Assembly (NCBI RefSeq): GCF_003025595.1
Contig: NZ_PYMI01000002.1
Coordinates: forward strand, 682,001 to 746,000
Reading direction: 5' to 3'
DNA length: 64,000 nt
DNA from: Photobacterium ganghwense
Lineage (GTDB): Bacteria > Pseudomonadota > Gammaproteobacteria > Enterobacterales > Vibrionaceae
The position numbers and the translations under genes are program-made. Below, in pieces: positions 1 through 9,025 of the stretch. Within the stretch, counting starts at the first letter, position 1; each line of letters opens with the position of its first letter. The notes under the pieces were generated by a model that was not told the DNA's origin, made no database searches, and saw nothing but the letters and a program-made list of their open reading frames with translations.

Positions 1-145
1 CTAAATCAAAGGCACCAGCCACTAATTTGAACAAGCCATCACGCTGAGCGGCATTGCGATGAGAATAACCAATCTGGCTGCCTCTGCCACCACCAACCAT
101 GCCCCAGCGGATAGGTTGCTCGAATCGACGTTCTTCATTAAACAT
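1..145 (-). CDS. Gfo/Idh/MocA-family oxidoreductase, 5' part only
   Basis: The minus strand from 145 encodes about 48 residues before the window edge. They begin MFNEERRFEQPIRW and continue into GMVGGGRGSQIGYSHR, the N-terminal Rossmann dinucleotide-binding loop (GxGxxS-like, here GGGRGSQIG) of the Gfo/Idh/MocA family. These enzymes oxidise or reduce sugars and cyclitols with NAD(P). The gene diverges from mmsA/iolA across a 679-bp spacer with one matching palindromic box near each gene. This suggests an inositol or related sugar-catabolism locus. Family assignment is fairly sure from the N-terminus; substrate is inference because the rest is outside the window. Confidence 0.75.
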   Translation of the reverse strand, partial: MFNEERRFEQPIRWGMVGGGRGSQIGYSHRNAAQRDGLFKLVAGAFDL

Positions 146-268
146 ATTGAAATCTCCGTGACTGTACCGTGTGTTCGAATGTGTTCACAACATTGCTTTT
201 GGCATTTAAAGCTGGTTGTAACGGTATCGATAAGATGGTTGCAATATAGCCTTCCAATCTATTTTTGT

Positions 269-282
269 GAAATGAATATTTC
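269..282. promoter_or_regulatory. Candidate operator, copy 1 (GAAATGAATATTTC)
   Basis: This near-palindrome has GAAAT/ATTTC arms. It matches the copy at 658-671 at 13 of 14 positions. Its placement ahead of the minus-strand oxidoreductase fits a shared repressor site. RpiR-type IolR repressors bind GAAA...TTTC-like palindromes in inositol loci, but the assignment here is inference. Confidence 0.5.
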
Positions 283-657
283 ATTTAATGTGATTTTGGA
301 ATGGTTTTGTATTGGAGAGATGGAGAAAAGTTGGCTGGGAAAGGTGACTAAAGTGGATTCTCCCTTACTCGTGAGTTCTTGTTTTGTTGTTTGTTTATCA
401 GTTAGTTATATCTGTTTTAGTGTGATCATTAAACGATGCGGAGCCAAGTCACATTTGCGTGGGTGATTACAGCTCAAACAGTAAGGTATTTTTGTGGAAT
501 TTATCTTTCACAAAGTGACTTTCTGGTGGTTGCACAGTTTGATGTTCCTGTTGAGGGTTATCCCTCATAGTATCGTTGATTTCAGAACAGATGTTTCGTG
601 TTTTGTGAAGTTAATTGAATATTGGTTGCTTTATTTGTTTTGTTTTATGTTGATTAT

Positions 658-671
658 GAAATAAATATTTC
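658..671. promoter_or_regulatory. Candidate operator, copy 2 (GAAATAAATATTTC)
   Basis: Second copy of the 14-mer, differing from the first at one centre base, about 155 bp upstream of mmsA. Having one such site per divergent gene suggests coordinate control. Confidence 0.5.
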
Positions 672-824
672 GTATATTGATTTCAGGTTGTGGCCTGAGA
701 CGGTTTGTCTTTGTCGCAGAGTGAATGAAGTGAGTATTCAAACAGCTTACGGTTTGGTAACCACAATGGCTCAAGGTCATGCTGGGCTGCTTGGAAGCTA
801 GAATAGTGAATTAGGAGCGAATAA

Positions 825-2336
825 ATGGAAACAGTTCAGAACTTTATCAACGGTCGAATCAGCGAAAGCCATACCCAGCGTTTTGCTCCGGTATTCAATC
901 CTGCGACCGGAGAGCAGACCCGCCAGGTTGTGCTAAGTTCTGCTGAAGAGACAGCGGAAGCCGTTACTGCTGCGGATAAAGCTTTTCCGACTTGGGCAAA
1001 AACCTCACCGCTTAAGCGCGCACGTATCATGTTTAAGTTTAAAGCGCTGCTGGAAACGAATATGGACAAGTTGGCTCGCTTGATCTCAAGTGAGCACGGT
1101 AAAGTCTATTCTGATGCGGTGGGCGAATTGACTCGTGGCCTGGAAGTTGTTGAGTTTGCTTGTGGTATTCCTCATCTGCAAAAGGGAGAGCATTCTGCCA
1201 ATGTCGGTACTGGTGTTGATAGTCATTCATTAATGCAACCGCTGGGTGTGTGTGTGGGAATTACCCCCTTTAATTTCCCTGCAATGGTACCGATGTGGAT
1301 GTTCCCAATTGCGCTGGCAACCGGGAATACCTTCGTTTTGAAACCTTCTGAGAAGGATCCATCTCTGGGTATTGTTCTGGGTGAGTTGCTGAAAGAAGCC
1401 GGCCTGCCAGATGGTGTTTTCAATGTGGTAAATGGCGACAAAGAAGCGGTCGATGTGCTTCTGACTGATTCCCGTGTACAGGCCGTCAGTTTTGTTGGCT
1501 CTACACCGATTGCGGAATACATCTACTCAACGGCTTCTGCGCACGGAAAACGGTGTCAGGCTCTGGGTGGCGCAAAAAACCACTGTATTCTGATGCCGGA
1601 TGCCGATTTGGACATGGCTGCTAATGCGATCATGGGTGCAGCCTTCGGTGCGGCAGGTGAGCGTTGTATGGCATTGTCAGTAGCCGTCGCTGTTGGTGAT
1701 GAAACCGGAGACAAGCTTATTGCGAAACTCCGCAAACATATTGATGCCATGCGTGTTGGGCCAGGAATCGTCGATGGTTCGGAAAATGATATGGGACCGG
1801 TGATTTCAGCTCCGCATAAGGCGAAAATTTGTGATTACATTCAATCGGGTATCGAGCAAGGTGCCACTCTGCTGGTCGATGGTCGCAGCTTGTCTGTGCC
1901 CGGGTATGAGAACGGGTATTTTGTGGGGCCGACCCTGTTTGACAATGTTTCCCCAGCGATGACGATCTACAAAGAAGAGATCTTTGGACCAGTGTTGGCT
2001 GTTGTACGTGTACCTGACTACCAAACTGCGCTGGAGCTTATCAATCATCACGAATATGGTAATGGCACGGCCATTTTTACACGTGATGGTGAAACCGCAC
2101 GTCAGTTTAGCGAAGATGTGTGGGCAGGCATGGTAGGTATTAACGTGCCAATTCCTGTACCAATGGCGTTTCATAGTTTTGGTGGCTGGAAACGCTCTGT
2201 ATTTGGCCCGCTCAATGTTCACGGTAATGACGGTGTACGTTTCTACACGCGCATGAAAACCGTGACCAGTCGCTGGCCAGCAAGTGTTCGTTTGGAGCAG
2301 CACACCAGCTCATTTACCATGCCGACCATGGATTGA
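825..2336 (+). CDS. mmsA: CoA-acylating methylmalonate-semialdehyde dehydrogenase
   Basis: This 503-residue aldehyde dehydrogenase converts (methyl)malonate semialdehyde plus CoA and NAD+ to propionyl- or acetyl-CoA with loss of CO2, in valine or myo-inositol breakdown. The length is typical of MmsA/IolA. The catalytic cysteine lies in AAGERCMALS (about residue 285), after the cofactor motif FVGSTPIAEY and the LGGAKNHCILMPDAD segment that distinguishes the CoA-acylating subgroup. ATG at 825 follows TTAGGAGCG. It diverges from a Gfo/Idh/MocA oxidoreductase, which favours the inositol role (iolA), and a terminator follows at 2375. Its propionyl-CoA product could feed the prp operon at 32 kb. 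Family assignment is firm; inositol versus valine is not settled. Confidence 0.93.
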   Translation: METVQNFINGRISESHTQRFAPVFNPATGEQTRQVVLSSAEETAEAVTAADKAFPTWAKTSPLKRARIMFKFKALLETNMDKLARLISSEHGKVYSDAVGELTRGLEVVEFACGIPHLQKGEHSANVGTGVDSHSLMQPLGVCVGITPFNFPAMVPMWMFPIALATGNTFVLKPSEKDPSLGIVLGELLKEAGLPDGVFNVVNGDKEAVDVLLTDSRVQAVSFVGSTPIAEYIYSTASAHGKRCQALGGAKNHCILMPDADLDMAANAIMGAAFGAAGERCMALSVAVAVGDETGDKLIAKLRKHIDAMRVGPGIVDGSENDMGPVISAPHKAKICDYIQSGIEQGATLLVDGRSLSVPGYENGYFVGPTLFDNVSPAMTIYKEEIFGPVLAVVRVPDYQTALELINHHEYGNGTAIFTRDGETARQFSEDVWAGMVGINVPIPVPMAFHSFGGWKRSVFGPLNVHGNDGVRFYTRMKTVTSRWPASVRLEQHTSSFTMPTMD

Positions 2337-2374
2337 GCAGAGACAAATTCATCGCGTCTCGCATGGTCCTGTTA

Positions 2375-2399
2375 CCCCAGTCAAATGACTGGGGTTTTT
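2375..2399 (+). terminator. Rho-independent terminator of mmsA
   Basis: A 9-bp perfect stem CCCCAGTCA/TGACTGGGG (2375-2383 / 2386-2394) with an AA loop is followed by TTTTT. It lies 38 bp after the mmsA stop. Confidence 0.9.
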
Positions 2400-2602
2400 C
2401 TATGTGCAAGATAATATGCTGTGTATCCAAGAAAGCTCTTGGTTGCCTGTTTATCAGTTGCGAAGCCTCGGTTGCAACGTTCGAAAACCTAAATCACCTT
2501 CACAATGAACGGTTGCTGTAATAGCATGTCCAAGGATAAAAATGCCATTAGTTATCTGATTTATAAGATGAAGTAACAGATTATTCTGGTGGGTATATTA
2601 TT

Positions 2603-2646
2603 TTCCAATAGGGAATAAATAAGGGGTGTTATTTCCCAATAAGGAA
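2603..2646. promoter_or_regulatory. Tandem palindromic boxes ahead of the oligopeptidase gene
   Basis: TTCCAATAGGGAA (2603-2615) and TTCCCAATAAGGAA (2633-2646) are two versions of one imperfect palindrome. Their centres are about 30 bp apart, close to three helical turns, as expected for a dimeric regulator binding one DNA face. The second box overlaps the most upstream possible ATG of the next gene, so translation probably starts further in. Confidence 0.5.
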
Positions 2647-2660
2647 TGGCATGGAATGTT

Positions 2661-4757
2661 ATGACAGACATGAATAAAAAAGTATTAGCCGCCACTGCGG
2701 CTGCATTGGCAGTGACGGCTGGTGCAGCGCAGGCAGTAGAGTCAACAGATCCGTTTCTGTGGCTTGAAGATGTTGAAGGCAAGCAGGCTCTGGAGTGGGT
2801 AAAAGCCCAGAACGACAAGACTATCGACTACCTGAAAAAAGTGCCTTCTTATAATGAGTTTTATCAGGATAGCCTGACGATACTGAATTCTCAGGATCGC
2901 CTTGCGTATCCAACCCGCCGCGGAAATTACTATTACAACTTCTGGCAGGATGGTACTCACGTTAAAGGGGTATATCGTCGAACCAGCCCGGAATCCTACC
3001 GTAAAGCCGACCCTGAATGGGAAACCGTGATTGATGTCGATGCCCTGGCAAAAGCAGAGAATCAGGATTGGGTCTTCAAAGGACTGGATTGCTACGCACC
3101 CGATTATAAACGTTGTATGGTGGCGTTGTCGCGAGGTGGGGCTGATGCAACGGTTCAGCGCGAATTCGACCTTGATACTAAACAATTTGTCACTGGTGGA
3201 TTTGAACTGCCGGAAGCGAAAAGTGGTGTCACCTGGCTGGATGAAAATCACCTGCTGGTTGGCACCGATTTTGGGGAAGGTAGCCTGACCGATTCCGGTT
3301 ATCCTCGAGTACTGAAGCTATGGAAGCGCGATACGCCACTGTCAGAGGCGAAAACACTGTATGAGGGCGAACAATCGTCTGTTTCTGTGGGCGCATACAT
3401 CCTGCGAGACAAGCAGCAACGCATTACGTTAGTGCGTGAAGGACTCACTTTTTACACCAATAAAACCTTCCTGTTGGAAAGCGGGACGTTAAAACCCTTA
3501 TCGTTGCCTGAAGACAGCGATATTGGGGGGTATTTTAATGGTGATCTGTTTATTCAGCTAAAAACCGATTTGCAACAACAAGGCCAGGTGCTAAAGCAGG
3601 GGAGTATTATTTATGCGCCCGTTGCTGCGTTGGTTAAGGGTAATCCAGTATTTCAGGTGCTGGCGACGCCAACTGAACACGCCAGCATCGAGTGGCTTAA
3701 CTTTACCGCCAATCATGTGGTTGTGAGCTGGCTCAAGGACGTTGTCAGTCAGGTGGAAGTGTTCTCGTTGACACCAGAGAAAACCTGGCAATCTAAAGTG
3801 ATTGAGATTAAAGACAACGGCAGTTTGTCGGTATTCAACACGTCGGCTGAACACGATGACTTTTTTGTCGATTTTTCAGGTTTTCTGACACCGCCGTCTA
3901 TTTATCAGGTGGATGCAGTGACCCATAAGGTGACGGCGCTGAAATCGACGCCAGCGAAGTTTGATAACCGCGATATGTTGGTGGAACAGCATTTTGCGAC
4001 ATCGACTGACGGGACGAAAGTGCCGTACTTTGTTGTGCGCAAAAAATCTCTGGCTCTCAATGGTAAAAACCCGACCCTGTTGTATGGCTACGGCGGATTT
4101 GAAGTTAGTCTGAACCCTTATTACAGCGCACTTACCGGGAAAAACTGGTTGGAAAAAGGCGGTGTGTATGTGCTGGCGAATATCCGTGGGGGCGGTGAGT
4201 ATGGCCCTGGCTGGCATTTGGCCGCATTAAAACAAAATCGCCATAAAGCTTATGAAGATTTTGAAGCGGTTGCGGAAGATCTGATTGCCCGGAAAATCAC
4301 CTCTTCAGCGCATTTGGGTATTCAGGGCGGCAGTAATGGCGGTCTTCTGGTTGGTGCTGCTGTGACTCGTCGCCCGGCGCTTTACAACGCGGTGGTATGT
4401 CAGGTTCCGTTGCTGGATATGAAACGTTTTAACAAACTGCTGGCTGGTGCAAGTTGGATGGCAGAATACGGGAACCCGGATATTGATAATGAGTGGGAAT
4501 ATATCCGAACATATTCGCCATATCACAATGTGGAGAAAGACGTGTCATACCCGAAAGTCTTCTTTACGACTTCAACCCGTGATGATCGGGTGCATCCGGC
4601 GCATGCCCGTAAGATGGTTGCACTGATGCAATCTCAGGGACATGACGTGATCTACTTTGAAAACATGGAAGGCGGTCATGCCGGAGCGTCCAATAATAAC
4701 AGCCGTGCCGATATGTATGCACAAATCTACAGTTATCTGGCCGATCGTCTGATGTAA
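2661..4757 (+). CDS. Exported prolyl oligopeptidase family protein (S9A)
   Basis: This serine peptidase of about 698 residues is predicted to cleave short peptides, classically after proline, in the periplasm or outside the cell. The N-terminus carries a signal peptide (MNKKVLAATAAALAVTAGAAQA). A beta-propeller region follows, then the C-terminal alpha/beta-hydrolase with nucleophile GGSNGGLL, acidic RDDRVHPAH and histidine GGHAG. Length fits the family (about 690-720). Three in-frame ATGs exist (2646, 2661, 2670); 2646 lies in an operator-like repeat, so 2661 or 2670 is preferred. No operon partner: mmsA ends with a terminator upstream and another follows at 4834. Family is sure; natural substrate is unknown. 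Confidence 0.9.
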   Translation: MTDMNKKVLAATAAALAVTAGAAQAVESTDPFLWLEDVEGKQALEWVKAQNDKTIDYLKKVPSYNEFYQDSLTILNSQDRLAYPTRRGNYYYNFWQDGTHVKGVYRRTSPESYRKADPEWETVIDVDALAKAENQDWVFKGLDCYAPDYKRCMVALSRGGADATVQREFDLDTKQFVTGGFELPEAKSGVTWLDENHLLVGTDFGEGSLTDSGYPRVLKLWKRDTPLSEAKTLYEGEQSSVSVGAYILRDKQQRITLVREGLTFYTNKTFLLESGTLKPLSLPEDSDIGGYFNGDLFIQLKTDLQQQGQVLKQGSIIYAPVAALVKGNPVFQVLATPTEHASIEWLNFTANHVVVSWLKDVVSQVEVFSLTPEKTWQSKVIEIKDNGSLSVFNTSAEHDDFFVDFSGFLTPPSIYQVDAVTHKVTALKSTPAKFDNRDMLVEQHFATSTDGTKVPYFVVRKKSLALNGKNPTLLYGYGGFEVSLNPYYSALTGKNWLEKGGVYVLANIRGGGEYGPGWHLAALKQNRHKAYEDFEAVAEDLIARKITSSAHLGIQGGSNGGLLVGAAVTRRPALYNAVVCQVPLLDMKRFNKLLAGASWMAEYGNPDIDNEWEYIRTYSPYHNVEKDVSYPKVFFTTSTRDDRVHPAHARKMVALMQSQGHDVIYFENMEGGHAGASNNNSRADMYAQIYSYLADRLM

Positions 4758-4833
4758 TGTAGCGCATGTTTAAAAATCGGGTGCGGTTATCGCAAAAAGA
4801 GAAGACGCTGAACGGTGATACGTCCAGCATGAG

Positions 4834-4861
4834 AAGGCCTGTCAATACAGGCCTTTTTTTA
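4834..4861 (+). terminator. Rho-independent terminator of the oligopeptidase gene
   Basis: Perfect stem AAGGCCTGT (4834-4842) / ACAGGCCTT (4847-4855) with a 4-base loop and a run of T. Confidence 0.9.
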
Positions 4862-4978
4862 TTGCATTTGACCCGTCAAACAGAAGGCCGTTTTACATCG
4901 TTATTGCTGCACCTGAGTGCCAGTTTGATGCCTGACTTGGTTACGCCGCTATTGGTAACAACCGCAGTTCACTGAGGC

Positions 4979-5827
4979 TTAGGTGCAGACAAACCACGAA
5001 TTGGCAGATGCTGTGATATAGGCCTTGTCATACCAGGGAACATTTTCCATTGCCGGTGCACTGCGAATGTCTCCCTTCAGTTTTTGCTGTACCAGCACTT
5101 TTATCATCCCGTCTTTTACACTGTAAACCTGACCCCGATAGGTGAAACCGCTCAGTTCAGATGGCTGCTGACTATAGAGGCAGACAGTTGTGCCGACATT
5201 GGACGAAATGTACTGACTCTCTTCTCCTGAGGCGTGAGAAGCATTCATTACTCTGGGGGTTTGTTGTAATGGTGTGGCGACTTCGGTACGGGGCACCAGT
5301 AAACGGACTGCACTGTATGGTTCATAACCCAGCACCTGGGCTGACTCGTACCATTCCTGTGTTGGTGCGGTGGTGTTTTCAATCAGTTTCAGCGTCACGA
5401 ATGGGCCATCCAGACACAAATCTGCCCATAACTCAGTGCTGGAGATCCGCGCGTAAAAAATGGGTCTTTCATCGTGTGTATTGGGTCTGGCCACGCACCA
5501 GGTACCTGTGTCCTGATGAATGAGCTGTCCGTTGTTGACGTCGCACACCCGTTTGGCGAGCGTTTGATATTCAGCGATATCCTTGGCTGCACTGGCTTCA
5601 CCAGATGAACAGTATCGGTAGGAAAAAGAGTAGGTGTTTTTGGGATAAAACAACCCTTTATCCACCACTGCACCGTTACGTCGAGTGTCTGTCAGGGCAA
5701 TAAAGCTCTGGGTTGAATCGTAAATACTGTATTCCCCGGTCTTCCTGGCAGTATCTGACATTGTGCTGCAACCTGCCAGCGTAGTGACCAGGAAAATCAG
5801 GACGGGTTTCATGGGCATTGGTCGCAT
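4979..5827 (-). CDS. Uncharacterised lipoprotein
   Basis: I do not recognise this protein (about 282 residues). The N-terminus has a short basic stretch, a hydrophobic core and a lipobox ending LAGC, so it should be a lipid-anchored envelope protein. The mature part has several cysteines (YRYCSSGE, KRVCDVNNG, TWCVARP, LCLDG, TVCLYS, WFVCT), suggesting disulphides and an oxidising compartment. No clear ribosome binding site marks the start. Starts at 5860, 5827 or 5812 are possible; 5827 gives a normal-length signal peptide. It is convergent with the oligopeptidase gene and separated from it by a terminator. Confidence 0.7.
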   Translation of the reverse strand: MRPMPMKPVLIFLVTTLAGCSTMSDTARKTGEYSIYDSTQSFIALTDTRRNGAVVDKGLFYPKNTYSFSYRYCSSGEASAAKDIAEYQTLAKRVCDVNNGQLIHQDTGTWCVARPNTHDERPIFYARISSTELWADLCLDGPFVTLKLIENTTAPTQEWYESAQVLGYEPYSAVRLLVPRTEVATPLQQTPRVMNASHASGEESQYISSNVGTTVCLYSQQPSELSGFTYRGQVYSVKDGMIKVLVQQKLKGDIRSAPAMENVPWYDKAYITASANSWFVCT

Positions 5828-5963
5828 ATTCAATCTGATATTCACACTTCGAATAACCATAAGTATATAAGCCGGCTTTGGTATAAACGGAAAGTTCGCT
5901 GCCAGTAGCAGAGTTGAAACAATCGCGCTTTGTCTCAGGAGACAGTGAGGTTATCGTGTCGGC

Positions 5964-7529
5964 TTACAGTGCATCCAGATTAGCCAGCAGATGTTCAGCA
6001 TGGCGCAAAATGGCTTGCCGTTCATCTTCACTGCGATTGTCCCAACTGCGGTAAATCATGCCGACCCTTGGGTTTCGGGTAAGCCTGCTTTGGTGCCGTT
6101 CCAGAAAGTACCAGTATAAACTGTTGAGTGGACAGGCGTTTTTATCGGTTTTGGTTTTTACATCGTAGTGACAGTTTTTGCAGTGATCGCTCATTTTATT
6201 GATGTAATTGCCGCTGGCAGCGTACGGTTTTGTGGCCACAATACCGTTGTCAGCAAATTGCGTCATACCACGGGTATTTGGCATTTCGACCCATTCAATG
6301 GCATCCACATATATGCCCAGATACCAGTTGTCGACCTCATCCGGTTCAATGCCAGCCAGTAGGCAGAAGTTTCCGGTCACCATCAGGCGCTGTATATGAT
6401 GGGCGTAAGCAAAATCCAGGGATTGTCGGATAGCGGCGCGCAGGCAAGCCATGCGTGTATTACCCGTCCAGAAGAAATCCGGTAGTTTTCGCTGGGCATT
6501 CAGGGCATTTTGGGTTTTGTAACCCGGCATATTGCCCCAGTAAATTCCCCGTACAAATTCTCGCCAGCCGAGGATCTGGCGCACAAAGCCCTCTGCCTGA
6601 GCGATATCAATGGCGTTATTTGCCTCGAAGGCCTCCAGCGCGGCCCGAATGACCTGCATCGGGTGTAACATTTTGGTATTCATGGCAAAAGAGAGCCGAG
6701 AGTGATACAGGCTCCACGCGTGGGGTGACTGTTCTGTCATCGCATCCTGAAAACGGCCGAAAAAGGGCAGCCCGGCCTCACAAAAGTGGGTCAGCAGTTG
6801 TTTGGCCTGACGGCGATTTACCGGCCAGAGCAGTGTATCGCCGCAGGTGCCGATTGTTCGCACCTGATGTCGTTGCAGGCGTGCGAGTATCTCCGTGACC
6901 GGGTTGTGAAAGACCATCGGGGTCGGTATCGCTTCGATGTCACGGGGTTTCAGGGATTGGCGGTTCTGTTGATCATAATTCCATTTGCCACCAATTGGTC
7001 TGTCGCCATCCATCAGAATATTGAAGCGTTTGCGCATCCGACGATAGAAGTGTTCCATCAGAACGGATTTTCCCTGAGGAAAGGCATCAGCAATGTCCGA
7101 AAATGGCAGCAGGAAATGCTCTGAGTCGTATTCCCGGCAGGTGATACCCAGTTGACTGAGTTCCCCGGCAAACGTATGTAGCTGATCATAGAGGCGATAT
7201 TCATCAGGTCGCTGAAATTCAAACGTGGAAATGTTGTGCTGCCTGATGAGTCGCAATAACAGATCCGGCAGATCGTTATCCTCCTTTGTTTCATCCAACG
7301 TAAGATGACAAACCTGATGTCCGGCGCGTTGTAAGGCTCCGGCAAATGCTTGCATTGCTGCAAAGAATGCACAGACTTTCTGGATATGATGGGTAACATA
7401 CCCGGTTTCCTGATGCAGCTCGGCAATCAGATAGAGAACCGTCTCGTCTTTGGTCTGGAACCAACTGTGGCGGGCATTGAGCTGATCGCCCAAAATCAGA
7501 CGAAGTGTTTGGTAATGCGGTGTTGTCAT
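5964..7529 (-). CDS. FeS-type bacterial cryptochrome/photolyase (PhrB-like)
   Basis: This 521-residue protein belongs to the deoxyribodipyrimidine photolyase-related family (FeS-BCP). Studied members are FAD-containing (6-4) photolyases with a [4Fe-4S] cluster. The N-terminal domain begins RLILGDQLNARHSW, a family hallmark. The C-terminal cysteine group HCKNCHYDV...KNACPLNSLYWYF matches three of the four cluster ligands; a fourth would be an upstream cysteine such as TRMACLRA. ATG at 7529 has a good AAGGA site. The cryptochrome DASH gene lies 85 bp upstream on the same strand, so the two are probably cotranscribed as a light-dependent repair pair. Family is firm; lesion specificity is inferred from the family. 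Confidence 0.9.
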   Translation of the reverse strand: MTTPHYQTLRLILGDQLNARHSWFQTKDETVLYLIAELHQETGYVTHHIQKVCAFFAAMQAFAGALQRAGHQVCHLTLDETKEDNDLPDLLLRLIRQHNISTFEFQRPDEYRLYDQLHTFAGELSQLGITCREYDSEHFLLPFSDIADAFPQGKSVLMEHFYRRMRKRFNILMDGDRPIGGKWNYDQQNRQSLKPRDIEAIPTPMVFHNPVTEILARLQRHQVRTIGTCGDTLLWPVNRRQAKQLLTHFCEAGLPFFGRFQDAMTEQSPHAWSLYHSRLSFAMNTKMLHPMQVIRAALEAFEANNAIDIAQAEGFVRQILGWREFVRGIYWGNMPGYKTQNALNAQRKLPDFFWTGNTRMACLRAAIRQSLDFAYAHHIQRLMVTGNFCLLAGIEPDEVDNWYLGIYVDAIEWVEMPNTRGMTQFADNGIVATKPYAASGNYINKMSDHCKNCHYDVKTKTDKNACPLNSLYWYFLERHQSRLTRNPRVGMIYRSWDNRSEDERQAILRHAEHLLANLDAL

Positions 7530-7552
7530 GTCAATCCTTAAGCGGGCGAGCT

Positions 7553-7592
7553 TTCAGCCATTCAGCTATTCAGCCTTTGAACCTTTCAGTGA
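7553..7592. repeat. Five tandem 8-bp repeats (TTCAGCCT-like)
   Basis: TTCAGCCA, TTCAGCTA, TTCAGCCT, TTGAACCT and TTCAGTGA follow without gaps, filling about half of the 85-bp spacer between the two photolyase genes. Confidence 0.8.
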
Positions 7593-7614
7593 ATGGCCCT
7601 ATAGCGCGGTGAGG

Positions 7615-8925
7615 CTAAATGACCGGCCAGTCAGCAGCATCAACAGAGTCAATATTGCCATCGTGATTGTTGCCGCCCCACTTACGGATGAAGATCCCGT
7701 CGGGATCAAACAACTCGGTTTGTTTTTCAATATTGAAATGGCGGGGTCCCTTAGGATCGGCCCCGACGCCCGCCAGATACTGCCAGTTCCCCCAGTTTGA
7801 GGCGATGTCATAATCAAGCAGGTGCTCTTCAAAATAGCCGGCTCCGTAGCGCCAGTCGAGGCTCAGTTCATTCACCAGACAGCTGGCGACTATCTGGCGT
7901 CCCCGATTGGACATATAACCGGTTTGCCGGAGTTGATTCATGAGGGCATTCACCAGAGGAAACGGCGTGTTGCCTTCGCACCAGCGCCGAAATCTTTCGG
8001 GATAAAAAGCGGTTTTCGGGCCATGAGGCTTAATGCCTTTGAACTGGAACAACTTCACGCCATGACAATGGGCGTACCACTGGAAATATTCCCGCCATAA
8101 TAGCTCAAACAAAATCCACTCGGTTGACATGTTTTTTTCGATGGTTTGTTCATAGTATTCAAGCTGGGCCACAATCTTTTTCGGCGATAAGCAACCCAGA
8201 GCCAGCCAGGGCGAGAATTTGGTCGACGAATCCCAGCCGTCCAGGCTGTCGCGGGTCTCTTTGTAAGAGCCTGGCGCCCGTGACAGAAAATATCCTTTCA
8301 GGTGAGACAGCCCTTCAGTTTCCCCGCCGCGAAACAGGGAGGCCATCCGTCGGTTGATTAAAGGTTTGAGCACATCAAACCGCGCGACCATGCCGGGTTG
8401 CGGAGGCAGGTAACTGATGGTATCAACCGGCGGGTTGATCTCGGTGTCGCTCACCAGTTTACGAAACTGGGAAAACGTTGAAGGAAGCTCCGTCACCGGA
8501 AAGGGCAGCTCAGTTTTATCAAACAGAGTATGCGTGGCCACTTCGGTGAAACGAATGTAGGGGTAGCGACCTTTGAGGGTTTGCCAGATTCTTCGCTCGT
8601 AAACACCGGTATGCTCACTGCGATACACATTACTGATGTTGTATCGGGTGATCAGGGTGGGAAGCACATTCAGTGGGTGCTCAAGTAAAACGTGCAGATG
8701 TTGTTTGTGCCGCTCAAGTTGTTGCGACAGATCTTCCAGCGATTGCAACAGGAACTGCGTGCGGTAGTAACCGGGGCGGTGAATGGTGTAAGGGTATTGA
8801 TTGGCGCGATCAGGCGGCAGGCAATATACACAAATAAGACGATCAACGTCTTCGGCAGCCAGTTTTAGCGCTGCGTTGTCATGCAATCGAAGATCGTTCT
8901 GAAACAGAAACAGGCCGACGGTCAT
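7615..8925 (-). CDS. Cryptochrome DASH family protein
   Basis: This 436-residue flavoprotein of the photolyase/cryptochrome superfamily matches the DASH subgroup, whose members repair cyclobutane pyrimidine dimers mainly in single-stranded DNA. The N-terminal antenna domain opens VGLFLFQNDLRLHDNAAL. The C-terminal FAD domain includes WREYFQWYAHCHG, MSNRGRQIVASCLVNEL and SNWGNWQYLAGVGADP, with the KWGG segment usual near the DASH C-terminus. ATG at 8925 lies 6 bases after GGGG. A TTG in frame 12 bases further up has no ribosome site. It precedes the FeS-type photolyase on the same strand. No LexA box was seen upstream. Confidence 0.93.
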   Translation of the reverse strand: MTVGLFLFQNDLRLHDNAALKLAAEDVDRLICVYCLPPDRANQYPYTIHRPGYYRTQFLLQSLEDLSQQLERHKQHLHVLLEHPLNVLPTLITRYNISNVYRSEHTGVYERRIWQTLKGRYPYIRFTEVATHTLFDKTELPFPVTELPSTFSQFRKLVSDTEINPPVDTISYLPPQPGMVARFDVLKPLINRRMASLFRGGETEGLSHLKGYFLSRAPGSYKETRDSLDGWDSSTKFSPWLALGCLSPKKIVAQLEYYEQTIEKNMSTEWILFELLWREYFQWYAHCHGVKLFQFKGIKPHGPKTAFYPERFRRWCEGNTPFPLVNALMNQLRQTGYMSNRGRQIVASCLVNELSLDWRYGAGYFEEHLLDYDIASNWGNWQYLAGVGADPKGPRHFNIEKQTELFDPDGIFIRKWGGNNHDGNIDSVDAADWPVI

Positions 8926-9025
8926 TACAAGCCCCAATCAATAATTGTCTTTGATTAACTATAGGTAATCTGTGGGGAAATCAAAAAGTTCAGTCGTCAG
9001 CCTGTGATGTCAGAGCCAATAATCG

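Larger units (their letters stand above)
146..824. promoter_or_regulatory. Divergent control region between the oxidoreductase and mmsA
   Basis: A 679-bp AT-rich spacer separates two outward-facing genes. It holds two copies of a near-palindromic 14-mer (269-282 and 658-671), one about 125 bp from the oxidoreductase start and one about 155 bp from the mmsA start. I see no convincing protein-coding frame in it. An open frame at 59-466 overlaps the real oxidoreductase start and lacks recognisable features. Confidence 0.6.

Noticed and set aside
59-466. 135-codon open frame on the plus strand
   Set aside because: It overlaps the true start of the minus-strand oxidoreductase and the operator region. 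The peptide has no family features and no ribosome site.
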